A stretch of 64,000 bases of DNA from DASUBV01 sp963725175 (lineage in GTDB: Bacteria > Actinomycetota > Actinomycetes > Streptosporangiales > Streptosporangiaceae). Under the pieces are notes generated by a model that saw only the letters and a program-made list of their open reading frames with translations, did not search any database and had not been told where the DNA came from. Made by a program: the position numbers and the translations under genes. Positions 10,901 through 19,527 of the stretch are shown in pieces; position 1 is the first letter of the stretch; every line of letters starts with the position of its first letter. The stretch is taken from the NCBI GenBank assembly GCA_963725175.1, contig CAVRXH010000006.1, positions 4,712,001 to 4,776,000 of the forward strand, read 5' to 3'.

Positions 10901-11123
10901 CGGCTGCCGCCAGCCAGCCTGGCGCGGCGACCTCGACCACACCACCCCGTTCCACTGCGGCGGACTGACCTGCCCCTGCAATCTCGGACCGCTCTGCCGG
11001 CGACACCACCGGCTCAAGCAGCAGCAGCACTGGACACTCACCCAGACCCAGCCCGGCACCTTCCACTGGCAAACCCCCGCCGGACGGATACACATCACCA
11101 CCGCACCCCGGCACGCCCCCTAG
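7913..11123 (+). CDS. DUF222 + HNH endonuclease, 13E12 repeat family, with long Pro-rich linker (frame broken near 10724)
   Basis: This is a member of the 13E12 repeat family seen in mycobacteria and other actinobacteria, probably nuclease-related but with no proven function. GTG 7913 is preferred over ATG 7886 because GGGAGG lies about eight bases before it. Layout: an acidic low-complexity N-terminus; the DUF222 helical domain (about residues 170–410, including FAAIAQIAARSAARND and RARVSLYPDDDGTATL); roughly 400 residues rich in Pro, Asp, Gly and Thr; then a C-terminal HNH domain. The HNH part (ETDSGCAH … CRFPGC … DLDHTTPFHCGG … NLGPLCRRHHRLK) is in another frame. The base at 10724 appears to be an insertion; removing it joins ELHRDQ to ARAAILRT. 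Family members are usually 400–500 residues, so this one is unusually long. Confidence 0.85.
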
Positions 11124-11132
11124 AAGACTGAG
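11120..11132 (+). repeat. 13-bp direct repeat, right copy
   Basis: This second copy of CTAGAAGACTGAG is identical to 7569–7581 and begins one base before the TAG stop of the DUF222 gene. Confidence 0.7.
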
Positions 11133-11210
11133 CCCACTGGCTTCAGCGGCCGCAGGCGGTCAGAGAGTGCTTGGCCAGCTCGCTGCCCTGTCGCCCGGAC
11201 AGCGAGCGCA

Positions 11211-11231
11211 CCCACGCCCAATCGGACTCAG
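11211..11231 (-). repeat. Right inverted end of the DUF222/HNH element
   Basis: CCCACGCCCAATCGGACTC… on the plus strand is the inverted partner of 7577–7597 (19/21). It lies 19 nt before the 3' end of the minus-strand MFS gene. Confidence 0.65.
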
Positions 11232-11249
11232 CCGGTCAGGCGGCTGCCG

Positions 11250-12548
11250 CTAGCTCGCGGCCGGGGCGGCGCCGGGGGTCGGCGCGCCGTCGGCCAGGTC
11301 GCGCACCTTCCTGACCCTGCTGGCCAGCAGGCTGATCGGCGCGCCGAAGTTGAGCAGGCACAGCAGCAGCAAGGCGATCCTGTTGCCGAGCGCGCTAGCG
11401 GTGGCCCCGGCAGCCAGCGCGCCGAACGGGATCACCCCCCAGGAGATGAACCGCACCGTGGCCATCACCCGCGGGTACAGCTCGGGCGGCGAGGCCACCT
11501 GCCGGTAGGTCCTGGTCAGCACGCTGGCGACTACCACGCCCGAGGCCAGCCCGGCGCTGCCGAAGGCGAACACCGCGTACCCCCAGGTGTCGCGGGCGGC
11601 CGGCATCGCCAGCGCGAGCACCGCCGAGACGGACTCGGCGATCACCACCGCCCTGGCCGTGCCCGCCCACTTCGCCAGCCGGGGCGTCAGCGCTGCGCCT
11701 GCCAGGCTGCCCGCACCCTCGCTGGCGAACAGGACGCCGACCAGCCACGGCGGCGCGCCCAGGGTGCGCACCAGGAATACCGGAAAGAGCGCCAGCAGCC
11801 CGCCGGACACAAAGTTCCCGATGGTCACGCACAGCGTGCACGGGCCGATCATCGGATGCCGTAAGACGTACCAGCAGCCGTCCTTGATCAGCGACAGCGT
11901 GGACACCCCGCGAGCCTCCGGGCGGGGCTGGCGGGGCCGCGGCAGGCTCACCAGCAAGGCCGCCGAGAACACATAGCTCGCCACGTCGGCCACCAGCGCG
12001 ACCGGTGCGGTGAAGAGCTGCACCAGCACGCCGCCTATCGAGGGGCCGCCGAGCTGGGTTACGGCGGCGGACGCCGACATGAGGCTGTTGCGGGCGGTGA
12101 GCTGCTCACGGCTCACGATGAACGGCAGGAAGGTGGAGTTGCCGACATCGAACACCACGCTGCACATGCCGACGACCAGCGCCGCGAGCACGAGCTGGAC
12201 GATGTTCAGCCCGCCGGCCCACACCGCGACCGGGATGCTGACCAGCGCCGCCGCGCGGATCAGGTCCATCGCCACCTGGGTGCCGCGCAGCGGCAGCCGC
12301 TGCACGATGACCCCGGCGGGCAGCCCGATCAGCAGCCAGGCGGTGTAGGTCGCGGCGGTCAGCCAGCTCACCTCGAAGCTGGAGGCGTGCAGCAGCTCGA
12401 CCGCGGTCAGCGGGAGTGCCACCGCCGTGACGGCATCCCCGGCTGAGCTGATCGTTGAGGCGGTGAAGAACTGCCAGAACAGGGCCGCCGGCCGCTGGCC
12501 GCCTAGCGGGCTCGTTGTCTCTGCTACGCCTAGCTCGCCGTTACCCAA
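11250..12548 (-). CDS. MFS transporter (DHA/EntS-like exporter type)
   Basis: This 432-residue protein has about twelve hydrophobic segments. The N-terminus contains FWQFFTASTISSAGDAVTAVALPLTAVEL and the loop before segment 3 has AGVIVQRLPLRG, typical of the MFS branch that holds enterobactin exporter EntS and macrolide efflux proteins. The central loop (PRPRQPRPEARGVSTLSLIKDG) and the second half, GWYVLRHP-like then PCTLCVTIGNF, fit this fold. It probably exports a small molecule; the substrate is unknown. The only start in frame at the right place is TTG 12548, with GGGAG upstream. It is divergent from the next MFS gene. Confidence 0.85.
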   Translation of the reverse strand: MGNGELGVAETTSPLGGQRPAALFWQFFTASTISSAGDAVTAVALPLTAVELLHASSFEVSWLTAATYTAWLLIGLPAGVIVQRLPLRGTQVAMDLIRAAALVSIPVAVWAGGLNIVQLVLAALVVGMCSVVFDVGNSTFLPFIVSREQLTARNSLMSASAAVTQLGGPSIGGVLVQLFTAPVALVADVASYVFSAALLVSLPRPRQPRPEARGVSTLSLIKDGCWYVLRHPMIGPCTLCVTIGNFVSGGLLALFPVFLVRTLGAPPWLVGVLFASEGAGSLAGAALTPRLAKWAGTARAVVIAESVSAVLALAMPAARDTWGYAVFAFGSAGLASGVVVASVLTRTYRQVASPPELYPRVMATVRFISWGVIPFGALAAGATASALGNRIALLLLCLLNFGAPISLLASRVRKVRDLADGAPTPGAAPAAS

Positions 12549-12743
12549 GGTGGCGGAATCTCCCGGAATTGGCCGTTGGCAGCGAACACGAACCTACCTG
12601 CCAGCCACGGACCCGCGCCAGCGAGCTGGACCACGCTGCTGACCAGGAACCGGAGCACGGCCGCGGGCCATCCAGTGCGTAGCGTGCTTTCATCGCAGGG
12701 CCGCGGGCCAGGCACCCGGATCGTGGGGGGCGGTGGTGGGCAG

Positions 12744-13997
12744 ATGAGCGTCGGGACCCCGCGGCCCGCCACGCGTACAGGTGTCTCCACCGGGAAGGTC
12801 GGCGCCTCGGTCTTCCTCGACTACCTGCTGTCCAACCTGGGTTACTACACCCTGCTCCCGGTGCTGCCGCTGCTGCTGGCCCAGGCCAGGCAGTCCAGCC
12901 CGTGGCTCGTCGGCGCCGCCCTGTTCACGCTGGCATTCGCGGTCCGTGCGGCATGTATTCCGCTGAGTGCGCTGCTGCACCAGGTCGATGCCCGGCTGGC
13001 CATGGTCGCGGGGTTGCTGGTCGCGTCGGCCGGCTTCGCCGTATTCGCCGTGGTCGCCAGTCCTGCCGCGGAACTGGCCTGCCTGGCCATCGCGGGCACC
13101 GGCATCAGCGTCAACACCCTGATGGCACGCGCTTACATCACTATCGCCCTGCAGATGACGGGATCGAGGAACACGGCGTTCTCCGCCATCCAGGTAGGCG
13201 TCAATGTCGCCGCGGCGGTCGGCCCGATCGCGGCCAATGTGCTGTATGGCAGCCATCGTCAGGTGCTGTGCCTGATGGTCGTGGCGGTGCTGTACGCGGT
13301 CGCCGCCGTGGTGGTCGGGGCCGTCGTCCCTTCGGGATTCCGGCCATCCAGCACCGATTCGCGTCGACCCAGCGTCCGAAGCGCGCTCCGGGTGCTGCTG
13401 GCCGCCGGAAAGGCCAGGCGGCTGGTGATGGTCACTGTGACGGGCTGGTTCCTGTACGGCCAGCTGTTCTCGGCGCTGACACTGCACATCGGGGCCATCA
13501 CGGCCAGCCCGCTGCTGCGTGCGTCATTCTTCACCGCCAATGCGGTGCTGGTGGTACTGGTGCAGATACCTGTGACAGCACTGTCGGCAGGTCGCCTGGA
13601 GGCGGGGGCTCAGCCGGTGGCGTTCCTGCTCATGGGCATTGCCATCTTCGGCGCCGCCTTCCTGTCCATGGCGGTGGCCGGCGCTCTGGTGGCTGGTACC
13701 TTCGCCGCCATCGCGATCTTCTCGGTTGCCGAGACGTTCTTCACGCCGTTTGTCGCCACGGCTTTCGCCGAGTTGCCCGGCGGCCGTCCGGTTCTGGAAG
13801 GCTTTGCCCTGCTCCAGGTCGCGATGGCCATCGGCGAACCGCTCGGTGCCTTCTCCGGCGGCTCGCTGTACTCACTCGCGGCCGGGGCTGGCCTTGGTGC
13901 CGCGTACTGGGTCGTCCTGGGCGCGCTCGCCCTGCTGGTGGTCGTCCTCGGTGCCCGGTCAGGGCGGCGCCAGGACCGCCAGCCAGCTCGCCATTAG
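12744..13997 (+). CDS. MFS transporter, second
   Basis: This 417-residue, twelve-segment major facilitator starts GKVGASVFLDYLLSNLGYYTLLPVLPLLL. The frame is open upstream, but ATG 12744 begins just before the hydrophobic core and is preferred. It has the usual half-repeat architecture with a central cytoplasmic loop near PSGFRPSSTDSRRPS. It ends 19 nt from the convergent MocR regulator, which in turn is divergent from an ATP-grasp gene. Together these could be exporter, regulator and synthetase for one small molecule, an arrangement seen in amino-acid-ligase dipeptide loci such as bacilysin; that grouping is inference. Confidence 0.85.
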   Translation: MSVGTPRPATRTGVSTGKVGASVFLDYLLSNLGYYTLLPVLPLLLAQARQSSPWLVGAALFTLAFAVRAACIPLSALLHQVDARLAMVAGLLVASAGFAVFAVVASPAAELACLAIAGTGISVNTLMARAYITIALQMTGSRNTAFSAIQVGVNVAAAVGPIAANVLYGSHRQVLCLMVVAVLYAVAAVVVGAVVPSGFRPSSTDSRRPSVRSALRVLLAAGKARRLVMVTVTGWFLYGQLFSALTLHIGAITASPLLRASFFTANAVLVVLVQIPVTALSAGRLEAGAQPVAFLLMGIAIFGAAFLSMAVAGALVAGTFAAIAIFSVAETFFTPFVATAFAELPGGRPVLEGFALLQVAMAIGEPLGAFSGGSLYSLAAGAGLGAAYWVVLGALALLVVVLGARSGRRQDRQPARH

Positions 13998-14016
13998 CGC
14001 CCTGGCCTGGCGCTGG

Positions 14017-15429
14017 TCAACGGCCGGCCCGCAGGTCGGTGAGGAAGTCCGCGAAGGCACCGAGCGTGGCCTGGTAGGCGTGCGCGGGCGGGCTCCCGTA
14101 GCCCACCACGATGCCGCCAGGCGCTCCCTCCGGGTCGTGCCAGTACCGGTGCAGCGTGTGCAGCGCGAGGCCGTGCCGGGCGGCGAGCGCGGCGATCCGT
14201 TCCTCCTCGGTCCCCGGCCAGTTCGGTGGCCAGGACAGCACCGCGTGCAGCCCGGCGGCGATCCCCGAGACCGATGCCTCGGGAAACCGGTCCGCCGCGA
14301 CCTCAAGGAACTGGTCCCTGCGCCGCCGGTAGCCGGTCCGCATCCGGCGCACGTGCCGGTCGAGCTCGCCCGTCGCGATCAGCCGCGCCAGGATGAGCTG
14401 GCCGAACACCGAACTGCCGCGGTCCAGCCGGTCCCTGACCGCCAGGACGCCGGACTCGATGGCGGGCGGGACGGTCAGCCAGCCGAGCCGGAGGCCGGGG
14501 GCCAGGGTCTTGCTGGCCGAGCCGACGTAGGCGACCCGCGCCGGATCGAGCTGCTGCACCGCCCCGACCGGATGCCGGTCGAACCGGAACTCCCCGTCGT
14601 AGTCATCCTCGATGACCAGCCCGCCGGTGCGCCGCGCCCAGTCCACCAGGGCACCACGGCGGGCGACCGGCATGGTGACCCCGAGCGGGTGCTGGTGCGC
14701 CGGGGTGGCCAGCACCGCGTCCACCCGCGCGGCGTCCAGCAGCCCGGTCCGCAGGCCGTGCTCGTCGCAGCGCAGCGCGACCACCTCAAGCCCGCACTCC
14801 CTGGCGGCCTCGCGGTAGCGGGGCGAGCAGGGGTCTTCCATGCCAAGCCGCCGCGCCCCGGCCGCGCGCAGCGCCAGGCACAGCACGGTCAGCGCCTGGC
14901 TGAAGCCGACGCAGATCAGCAGCGGCGCGTCGCTGGCCAGCACGCCGCGGGCACGGCCCAGGTATTCGGATAGAGCCTCGCGCAGCTCGGGTCGCCCCCA
15001 GGGATCGCCGTAGCCGAGCGCCTCGGCGGGGAACTCGCGGTAGACCTGCCGGGCGGCCCGCGCCCACGCGGCGCGGGGAAAGCTCGCGGGATCCGGCTGG
15101 CCTGGCCGCAGCTCCCAGCGCGGTCCTGGCCGCGCCGGCGGCGCGGGCCGACGCTCCGCCGCCGGCGGGACCCAGGCCACCCGGCTCGCGGCGCCCTGCC
15201 GGGCGATCAGGTACCCCTCGGCCGCGAGCTGACCGTAGGCGGCGCTGACCGTGCCGCGAGCCACGCCCAGGTCGGTGGCCAGGGCGCGGGAGGACGGCAG
15301 GACGCTGCCGGTGTGCAGGCGGCCCGTCCTGATGGCCTGCCGCAGGGCGCTCTCGATGCCGCGCCGCGGTCCCGCGCCCCGGTCGAGATCGATGAACAGG
15401 TCCGCGGAACCGGGCCAGGTCTCATCCAT
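14017..15429 (-). CDS. MocR/PdxR-type transcriptional regulator (GntR HTH + aminotransferase domain)
   Basis: This is a chimeric regulator of about 470 residues. An N-terminal winged helix of the GntR family (GIESALRQAIRTGRLHTGSVLPSSRALATDLGVARGTVSAAYGQL) is followed by a class I aminotransferase-like domain. PLP-site residues are visible: the aspartate region in VIEDDYDGEFRF and the lysine in VAYVGSASKTLAPGLRLGWL. MocR proteins sense PLP or amino-compound adducts and often control a divergent neighbour. The start at 15429 (MDETWPGSADLFIDLDRG) is chosen from alignment to the family; the ribosome site is weak. The divergent target here would be the ATP-grasp gene, 135 nt away. Confidence 0.92.
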   Translation of the reverse strand: MDETWPGSADLFIDLDRGAGPRRGIESALRQAIRTGRLHTGSVLPSSRALATDLGVARGTVSAAYGQLAAEGYLIARQGAASRVAWVPPAAERRPAPPARPGPRWELRPGQPDPASFPRAAWARAARQVYREFPAEALGYGDPWGRPELREALSEYLGRARGVLASDAPLLICVGFSQALTVLCLALRAAGARRLGMEDPCSPRYREAARECGLEVVALRCDEHGLRTGLLDAARVDAVLATPAHQHPLGVTMPVARRGALVDWARRTGGLVIEDDYDGEFRFDRHPVGAVQQLDPARVAYVGSASKTLAPGLRLGWLTVPPAIESGVLAVRDRLDRGSSVFGQLILARLIATGELDRHVRRMRTGYRRRRDQFLEVAADRFPEASVSGIAAGLHAVLSWPPNWPGTEEERIAALAARHGLALHTLHRYWHDPEGAPGGIVVGYGSPPAHAYQATLGAFADFLTDLRAGR

Positions 15430-15564
15430 GAACCCAGCATAGAAACGGCAGGCCTGGCGGGAATGTCGGGAACACGCCGTGTCGGCCCTGAACCCCGCTG
15501 GCCCAGCGGTACCGCCGGCAACTGGACCAGGGCGCCGGGCCGGTCCCTGCCTACGGTGAGAGCC

Positions 15565-16806
15565 GTGACCGCACCCGTGCTTCTCGTCGTGGGCTTCGTG
15601 GTCGCCACGTCCTGGGGCCAGGACCAGATCCGCCGGCTGAGCGAGCAGGCCCGCCGCCGCGGCGTCAGCCTCGTCGGCGCCGACACCATCGGCCACCTCA
15701 GCCGCGCCAGGCCCAGCGAGTTCGGCCTGGTCGACAAGGTCGTCGCGCTGGACATCTATGACGCGGGCGCGTGCGGCGCGTGGGCCGCGGGGCGGCGCGG
15801 CATTGACGCGGTGCTGACCGTCAGTGAGCTGGCCGTGTACCCGGCCGCCGTCATCGCGCAGGAACTCGGCCTGCCGGGCAACTCACCGCGGGCGGTGCAC
15901 CGCATCCGCAACAAGGACCTGTGCCGGGACCGGCTGCGCGCCGCGGGGTTCCGCCAGCCGCGTACCGCGCTGTGCCGCAGTGCGCGGGACGCCGCGCGGT
16001 TCATGGCGCGGACCGGGCCGGGGCCGTGGGTCGTGAAGCCGCGCGACGGCCTGGCCAGCATCGGCGTCTCGCTGCTCGACAGCCCGGCCGGCCTGCCCGC
16101 CGCGCTGGAGCGGCTCGGCGGGCTGCCGCCCGCGCTCGGCTCGCTGCCGCGAACGGGATCGTTCCTCATCGAGGACTACGTGGAGGGCGAGGAATTCTCT
16201 GCCGAGGGCGTCGTGAGATCCGGGATTCCGCAGGTTCTCGCGCTGACCCGCAAGCAGGTCGGCCCCGGCTTCGTGGAAACCGGTCACCGCGCCCCGGCCG
16301 GGCTCGACGCGGGCACCGCCGCTGAGGCGGCCGCCGCCGTCTCCAGCGCCCTGACCGAGGTCTGCATCACCAGGGGCATCTTCCACGTCGAGTTCTGGGT
16401 CACCGGCTCAGGGGTTGTCCTCGGTGAGCTGCATGACCGGCCGGGCGGCGACTATCTGCACGCGCTGGTCGAGCACCGCCGGCCCGGCCTGGAGCTGTAT
16501 GGCACGGTGCTCGACGACCTGCTGGGCCTGCCGCCGGCGGCCATTCCCGCCCCGACTGGCGCGGCGGCGGCCAGCTTCCTGCTCATCCCGCCCGGGCGGC
16601 TCACCGCGGTACACGGATGGGACAAGCTGGCCGGCCACCCGGCGGTGCTGGCGGCCGATCTCCGGGCGGCGCCGGGAGATGTCATCGAGCCGGTGACGGA
16701 CTCGTTCGGCAGGCACGGCGTCTTCGTGGTGGGCGCGGATACCGGGGATGAGGCGGACCGGCTGGTCCGCGACCTCGCTGGCGCGGTCACCTTTGAGGTG
16801 TCCTGA
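15565..16806 (+). CDS. ATP-grasp ligase
   Basis: This 413-residue ATP-grasp enzyme would form an amide or thioester bond through an acyl-phosphate. The N-terminal lobe is Rossmann-like (VLLVVGFVVATSWGQDQIRRL), with SPRAVHRIRNKDLCRDRL leading into the ATP-binding region (GPWVVKPRDGLASIGVSLL, FLIEDYVEGEEFSAEGVV). The metal-binding segment reads GELHDRPGGDY; most relatives have E-x-N-x-R-x-GGD, so Asn is replaced by Asp here. GTG 15565 follows CGGTGAGAGCC and is the first start matching the domain. The substrate is unknown. The divergent MocR gene and nearby MFS exporter suggest an amino-acid ligase for a secreted product. Confidence 0.85.
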   Translation: MTAPVLLVVGFVVATSWGQDQIRRLSEQARRRGVSLVGADTIGHLSRARPSEFGLVDKVVALDIYDAGACGAWAAGRRGIDAVLTVSELAVYPAAVIAQELGLPGNSPRAVHRIRNKDLCRDRLRAAGFRQPRTALCRSARDAARFMARTGPGPWVVKPRDGLASIGVSLLDSPAGLPAALERLGGLPPALGSLPRTGSFLIEDYVEGEEFSAEGVVRSGIPQVLALTRKQVGPGFVETGHRAPAGLDAGTAAEAAAAVSSALTEVCITRGIFHVEFWVTGSGVVLGELHDRPGGDYLHALVEHRRPGLELYGTVLDDLLGLPPAAIPAPTGAAAASFLLIPPGRLTAVHGWDKLAGHPAVLAADLRAAPGDVIEPVTDSFGRHGVFVVGADTGDEADRLVRDLAGAVTFEVS

Positions 16807-16817
16807 CGGCCGTCATC

Positions 16818-18284
16818 TCAGGGCGTGAGCTGCTTCTTCAGGACCTTACCGAGATGGTTGCGCGGTAGTTCGGGGACGAACACCACCCGGCGGGGGCGCT
16901 TGTGCACCGACAGGCGGACTGCCACGAAGTCGATCAGGACTCGCTCGCCGACCGGGTCGGCCACCACGAAGGCGACGATCTCCTCGCCCAGGTCGGCGTG
17001 CGGCGCGCCGACCACCGCGGCTTCGCGGACGCCCGGGTGATCAAGCAGGACGGCCTCTACCTCGCCGGCCGCGACCTTGAAGCCGCCGGTCTTGATCAGG
17101 TCGGTGGAGATCCGCCCGGCGATCCGGTGCGTCCCGTCAGGACCGATCACGGCCAGGTCGCCGGTGCGGAACCAGCCGTCGTCGGTCGTCGACGCCACGG
17201 TGGCCTCCGGGGCGCCCAGGTATCCGCCGAATACCACCGGCCCGCGCACCTGCAACTCGCCCATGACCTGCCCGTCGTGCGGGAGCAGCGAGCCGTCCTC
17301 GGCGGCCAGCCGGGTCTGCGCGCAGGGCAGCGGCGTACCGACGGTGCCGGCCAGCCGCGGCCCGGCCGCGCGGGCGGCCACCGTGATCAGCGTTTCCGTC
17401 ATCCCGTACCGCTCCGCCGGGGCATGGCCGGTCAGCGTGCGCAGTTCCTCGAACGTCCTGGCGGGCAGCGGCGCGCTGCCGGAGACGAGGAGCCGCGCGC
17501 CGGCCAGGGCGCGGGCCGAAGCCGGATCCGCGCAGACCCGCGACCAGACCGTGGGGACCCCGAAGTACAGCGAGCCGCGAGCCGCCGCGTAGGCCTGCGG
17601 GGCGGGCCGCCCGGTGTGCACTAGCGGCGAGCCGATCCGCAGCGGGCCGAGCAGGCCGAGCACCAGGCCGTGCACGTGGAACAGCGGAAGGCCATGCACC
17701 AGCGTGTCGGCGGGGGTCCAGGCCCAGGCCTGCGCCAGCGCGTCCAGGTCGGCGGCGATGGCCGCCCTGGTGACCGGGACGCCCTTGGGCGGCCCGGTGG
17801 TGCCGCTGGTGTAGATGATCAGGGCGATGGCGTCCGGGGGCGGCTCGGCGGGCAGGCCGGCCCCGGACGCGCTTGAGCTGGCCGCCGGATCCGGCACCGG
17901 CAGCACCGGCAGGCCGGTGTCCGGCCACGCATCCGGCCCGGCCGCGAGCAGCAGCGCGGCGCCGCTGTCGCGGACGATATGCCCGCGCTCGACCGGCCCG
18001 GAGTCGGCCGGCACCGGGACGACGGGGATACCCGCGAGCAGTCCGGCCACCAGCGCGACGACCGTGTGCGGCGCGGGGTCCGCGCGGACGGCCACGGCGG
18101 GCAGCCCGGCGATCCTGGCCGCCAGCGCGGTCGCCGCGCCGAGCAGCTCCTCGCGGTGCAGGACCGTGCCGCCGATCGTCACACTGGCCGCGCTGGCCGC
18201 CCCGGCCGACCCGGATGCCGCGCAGAGCGCGGCGAGCAGCCGGCCGCTCGGACCCGGACCGGCTGGACTGGCTGGTTCCGCCAT
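16818..18284 (-). CDS. Acyl-CoA synthetase, malonyl-CoA ligase (MatB)-like
   Basis: This is an adenylate-forming ligase of about 488 residues. Motifs: the P-loop IIYTSGTTGPPKGVPVTR, PLFHVHGLVLGLLGPL, ERYGMTETLI, the hinge aspartate in DGWFRTGDLAVIGPDGTHRIAGR, ISTDLIKTGGFKVAAGEVE typical of MatB, and the C-terminal lysine in NHLGKVLKKQL. MatB converts malonate or methylmalonate to its CoA thioester for polyketide or fatty-acid use. The start at 18284 (ATG with GAGGC upstream) gives the family length; a further upstream start would add about 39 residues. It is convergent with the ATP-grasp gene, 11 nt apart. Confidence 0.88.
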   Translation of the reverse strand: MAEPASPAGPGPSGRLLAALCAASGSAGAASAASVTIGGTVLHREELLGAATALAARIAGLPAVAVRADPAPHTVVALVAGLLAGIPVVPVPADSGPVERGHIVRDSGAALLLAAGPDAWPDTGLPVLPVPDPAASSSASGAGLPAEPPPDAIALIIYTSGTTGPPKGVPVTRAAIAADLDALAQAWAWTPADTLVHGLPLFHVHGLVLGLLGPLRIGSPLVHTGRPAPQAYAAARGSLYFGVPTVWSRVCADPASARALAGARLLVSGSAPLPARTFEELRTLTGHAPAERYGMTETLITVAARAAGPRLAGTVGTPLPCAQTRLAAEDGSLLPHDGQVMGELQVRGPVVFGGYLGAPEATVASTTDDGWFRTGDLAVIGPDGTHRIAGRISTDLIKTGGFKVAAGEVEAVLLDHPGVREAAVVGAPHADLGEEIVAFVVADPVGERVLIDFVAVRLSVHKRPRRVVFVPELPRNHLGKVLKKQLTP

Positions 18285-18369
18285 GCCTGGCCTCGCCTCC
18301 CGCTCCTGGCCGCGCCCGCTGGCCGCCGCGGTGGCCAGTTCCACTATAGGACGCGGCCGCGGACTCCTA

Positions 18370-18503
18370 TTTTCGATTTCATCAAAATAATGTATTGACA
18401 AAAACTGCTGTCCGGCTGACCGTTATTGAGTAGGGGACAGGGAGGATGGCATCCCGCTCGTACGGGGCGCTATCCAGGGAGCGATGGGGAGGGTGGTCCG
18501 GAA
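18370..18503 (+). promoter_or_regulatory. Promoter and leader of peptidase 1, with conserved hairpin
   Basis: This leader aligns over its length with the one before peptidase 2. It has an AT-rich promoter part (TTTCATCAAAATAATG, then TTGACA at 18395–18400). The transcribed part has a hairpin at 18444–18475: outer stem GGATGGC/GCTATCC and inner stem TCCCG/CGGGG around a six-base loop. It ends GGTGGTCCGGAAATG. The hairpin differs from its partner by changes that keep pairing (A-U versus G-U). Confidence 0.6.
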
Positions 18504-19310
18504 ATGGGGAGCGGGACGGAAGATCAGGCGAAGGATTCCGGCGGAAATGTCGGTGTCCCGCTGCCGGGAGATAACCGCACGCGCGTGCCGAACACGACGG
18601 TCGCGCCGAGTAAATGGGTCGGGCAGTTAGAGACCCACTGGGAGAACGGCGACACCGGCGTCGGCACCGCTACCCTTATCGGCAGTCGTTACCTGGTGAC
18701 CTGCGCGCACAACTTTTACGATACCGAGAATAGGACCCAGCCGGTCCGCGCCAGATGGCGGCCGGGACTGAACAGGAGCGCGGGCGGGGCACTCCAGGAA
18801 CCATTCGGCAGTTACGGCGTCGAATGGTGGGACGTGCCAGACGACTACCGCACCAATGGCGGGCCGACCCCGCCGGCCTGGGGCATCGCCGCCGACGACA
18901 TCACGCTCTACCTGGACGACTATGCCGTCGCCAGGCTCGACCGGTTCGTGCATGAAAACGTGGGCGAGTCGATGTTCCAGGTGTCGTGGCCAGGCGATGC
19001 CACCGTGAACGGCCTGGGCTGCCACATCAACGGCTACTCGGGGGACCTGGACGCCACCGGGTCCACGCAGTACACCAGGAACGGGAACGTCCGGCTGAGC
19101 GATACCACGGAGTACGTCTCCTATCAGATGTCGACCTACAACGGGGACAGCGGCGCGGGGGTCTACTACCAGCCGCCGGCCCGGCCGTTCTACACTATCG
19201 TCGCCATTCACGTGACCGGCGTGCCCGACACCGGTCATAACGACGGCCTGAATTTTGGCCCCTCGATGAAGGGCGCGGCCCTGGACTGGGTCCAGGCAAG
19301 ACTCGGTTAG
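18504..19310 (+). CDS. Trypsin-fold serine peptidase (V8/glutamyl-endopeptidase-like), paralog 1
   Basis: This is a 268-residue chymotrypsin-fold peptidase. The catalytic triad is visible: His in YLVTCAHNFYDT, Asp in DITLYLDDYAVARLD, and Ser in YNGDSGAGVYY. The closest type I recognise is the V8-like Glu-specific group. ATG 18504 is chosen because the same leader and start context occurs before the paralog. The N-terminus (MGSGTEDQAKDSGGNVG) has no signal peptide or Tat motif, unusual for this group, which is normally secreted. It is a tandem duplicate of 19528–20331, about 60–65% identical by eye, with its own terminator. Targets are unknown. Confidence 0.9.
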   Translation: MGSGTEDQAKDSGGNVGVPLPGDNRTRVPNTTVAPSKWVGQLETHWENGDTGVGTATLIGSRYLVTCAHNFYDTENRTQPVRARWRPGLNRSAGGALQEPFGSYGVEWWDVPDDYRTNGGPTPPAWGIAADDITLYLDDYAVARLDRFVHENVGESMFQVSWPGDATVNGLGCHINGYSGDLDATGSTQYTRNGNVRLSDTTEYVSYQMSTYNGDSGAGVYYQPPARPFYTIVAIHVTGVPDTGHNDGLNFGPSMKGAALDWVQARLG

Positions 19311-19336
19311 AAGCGCGGCGCCAGCCTCGCGCCGTT

Positions 19337-19377
19337 CGCTGGTTGCCCCCGGGCAGATCTGCCCGGGGCAACCAGCG
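19337..19377 (+). terminator. Strong hairpin terminator after peptidase 1
   Basis: A near-perfect inverted repeat of about 20 bp per arm (arms CGCTGGTTGCCCC… and …GGGGCAACCAGCG, one bulged C) lies 27 nt after the stop. There is no long U-run, common in GC-rich actinobacteria. It would separate the transcripts of the two peptidases. Confidence 0.75.
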
Positions 19378-19399
19378 CTGCGCGGATAAGGAAGCATTA

Positions 19400-19527
19400 A
19401 TTTCATTAATATGATGGATGGACAAAGCCTTTTCGCCGATTAAGCGTTAGCAGGTGACGGTCAAGAGGATGGCATCCCGGCCGACTCGGGAAGCCATCGG
19501 GGAGCGACGAGGATAGGTGGTCCTGAA
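19400..19527 (+). promoter_or_regulatory. Promoter and leader of peptidase 2, with conserved hairpin
   Basis: This is homologous to 18370–18503. It begins TTTCATTAATATGATGGATGG, shares AGGATGGCATCCCG, and ends GGTGGTCCTGAAATG. The hairpin is 19468–19498: outer stem GATGGC/GCCATC and inner stem TCCCG/CGGGA. A GGGGAGCGA box after the hairpin is also shared. Confidence 0.6.
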
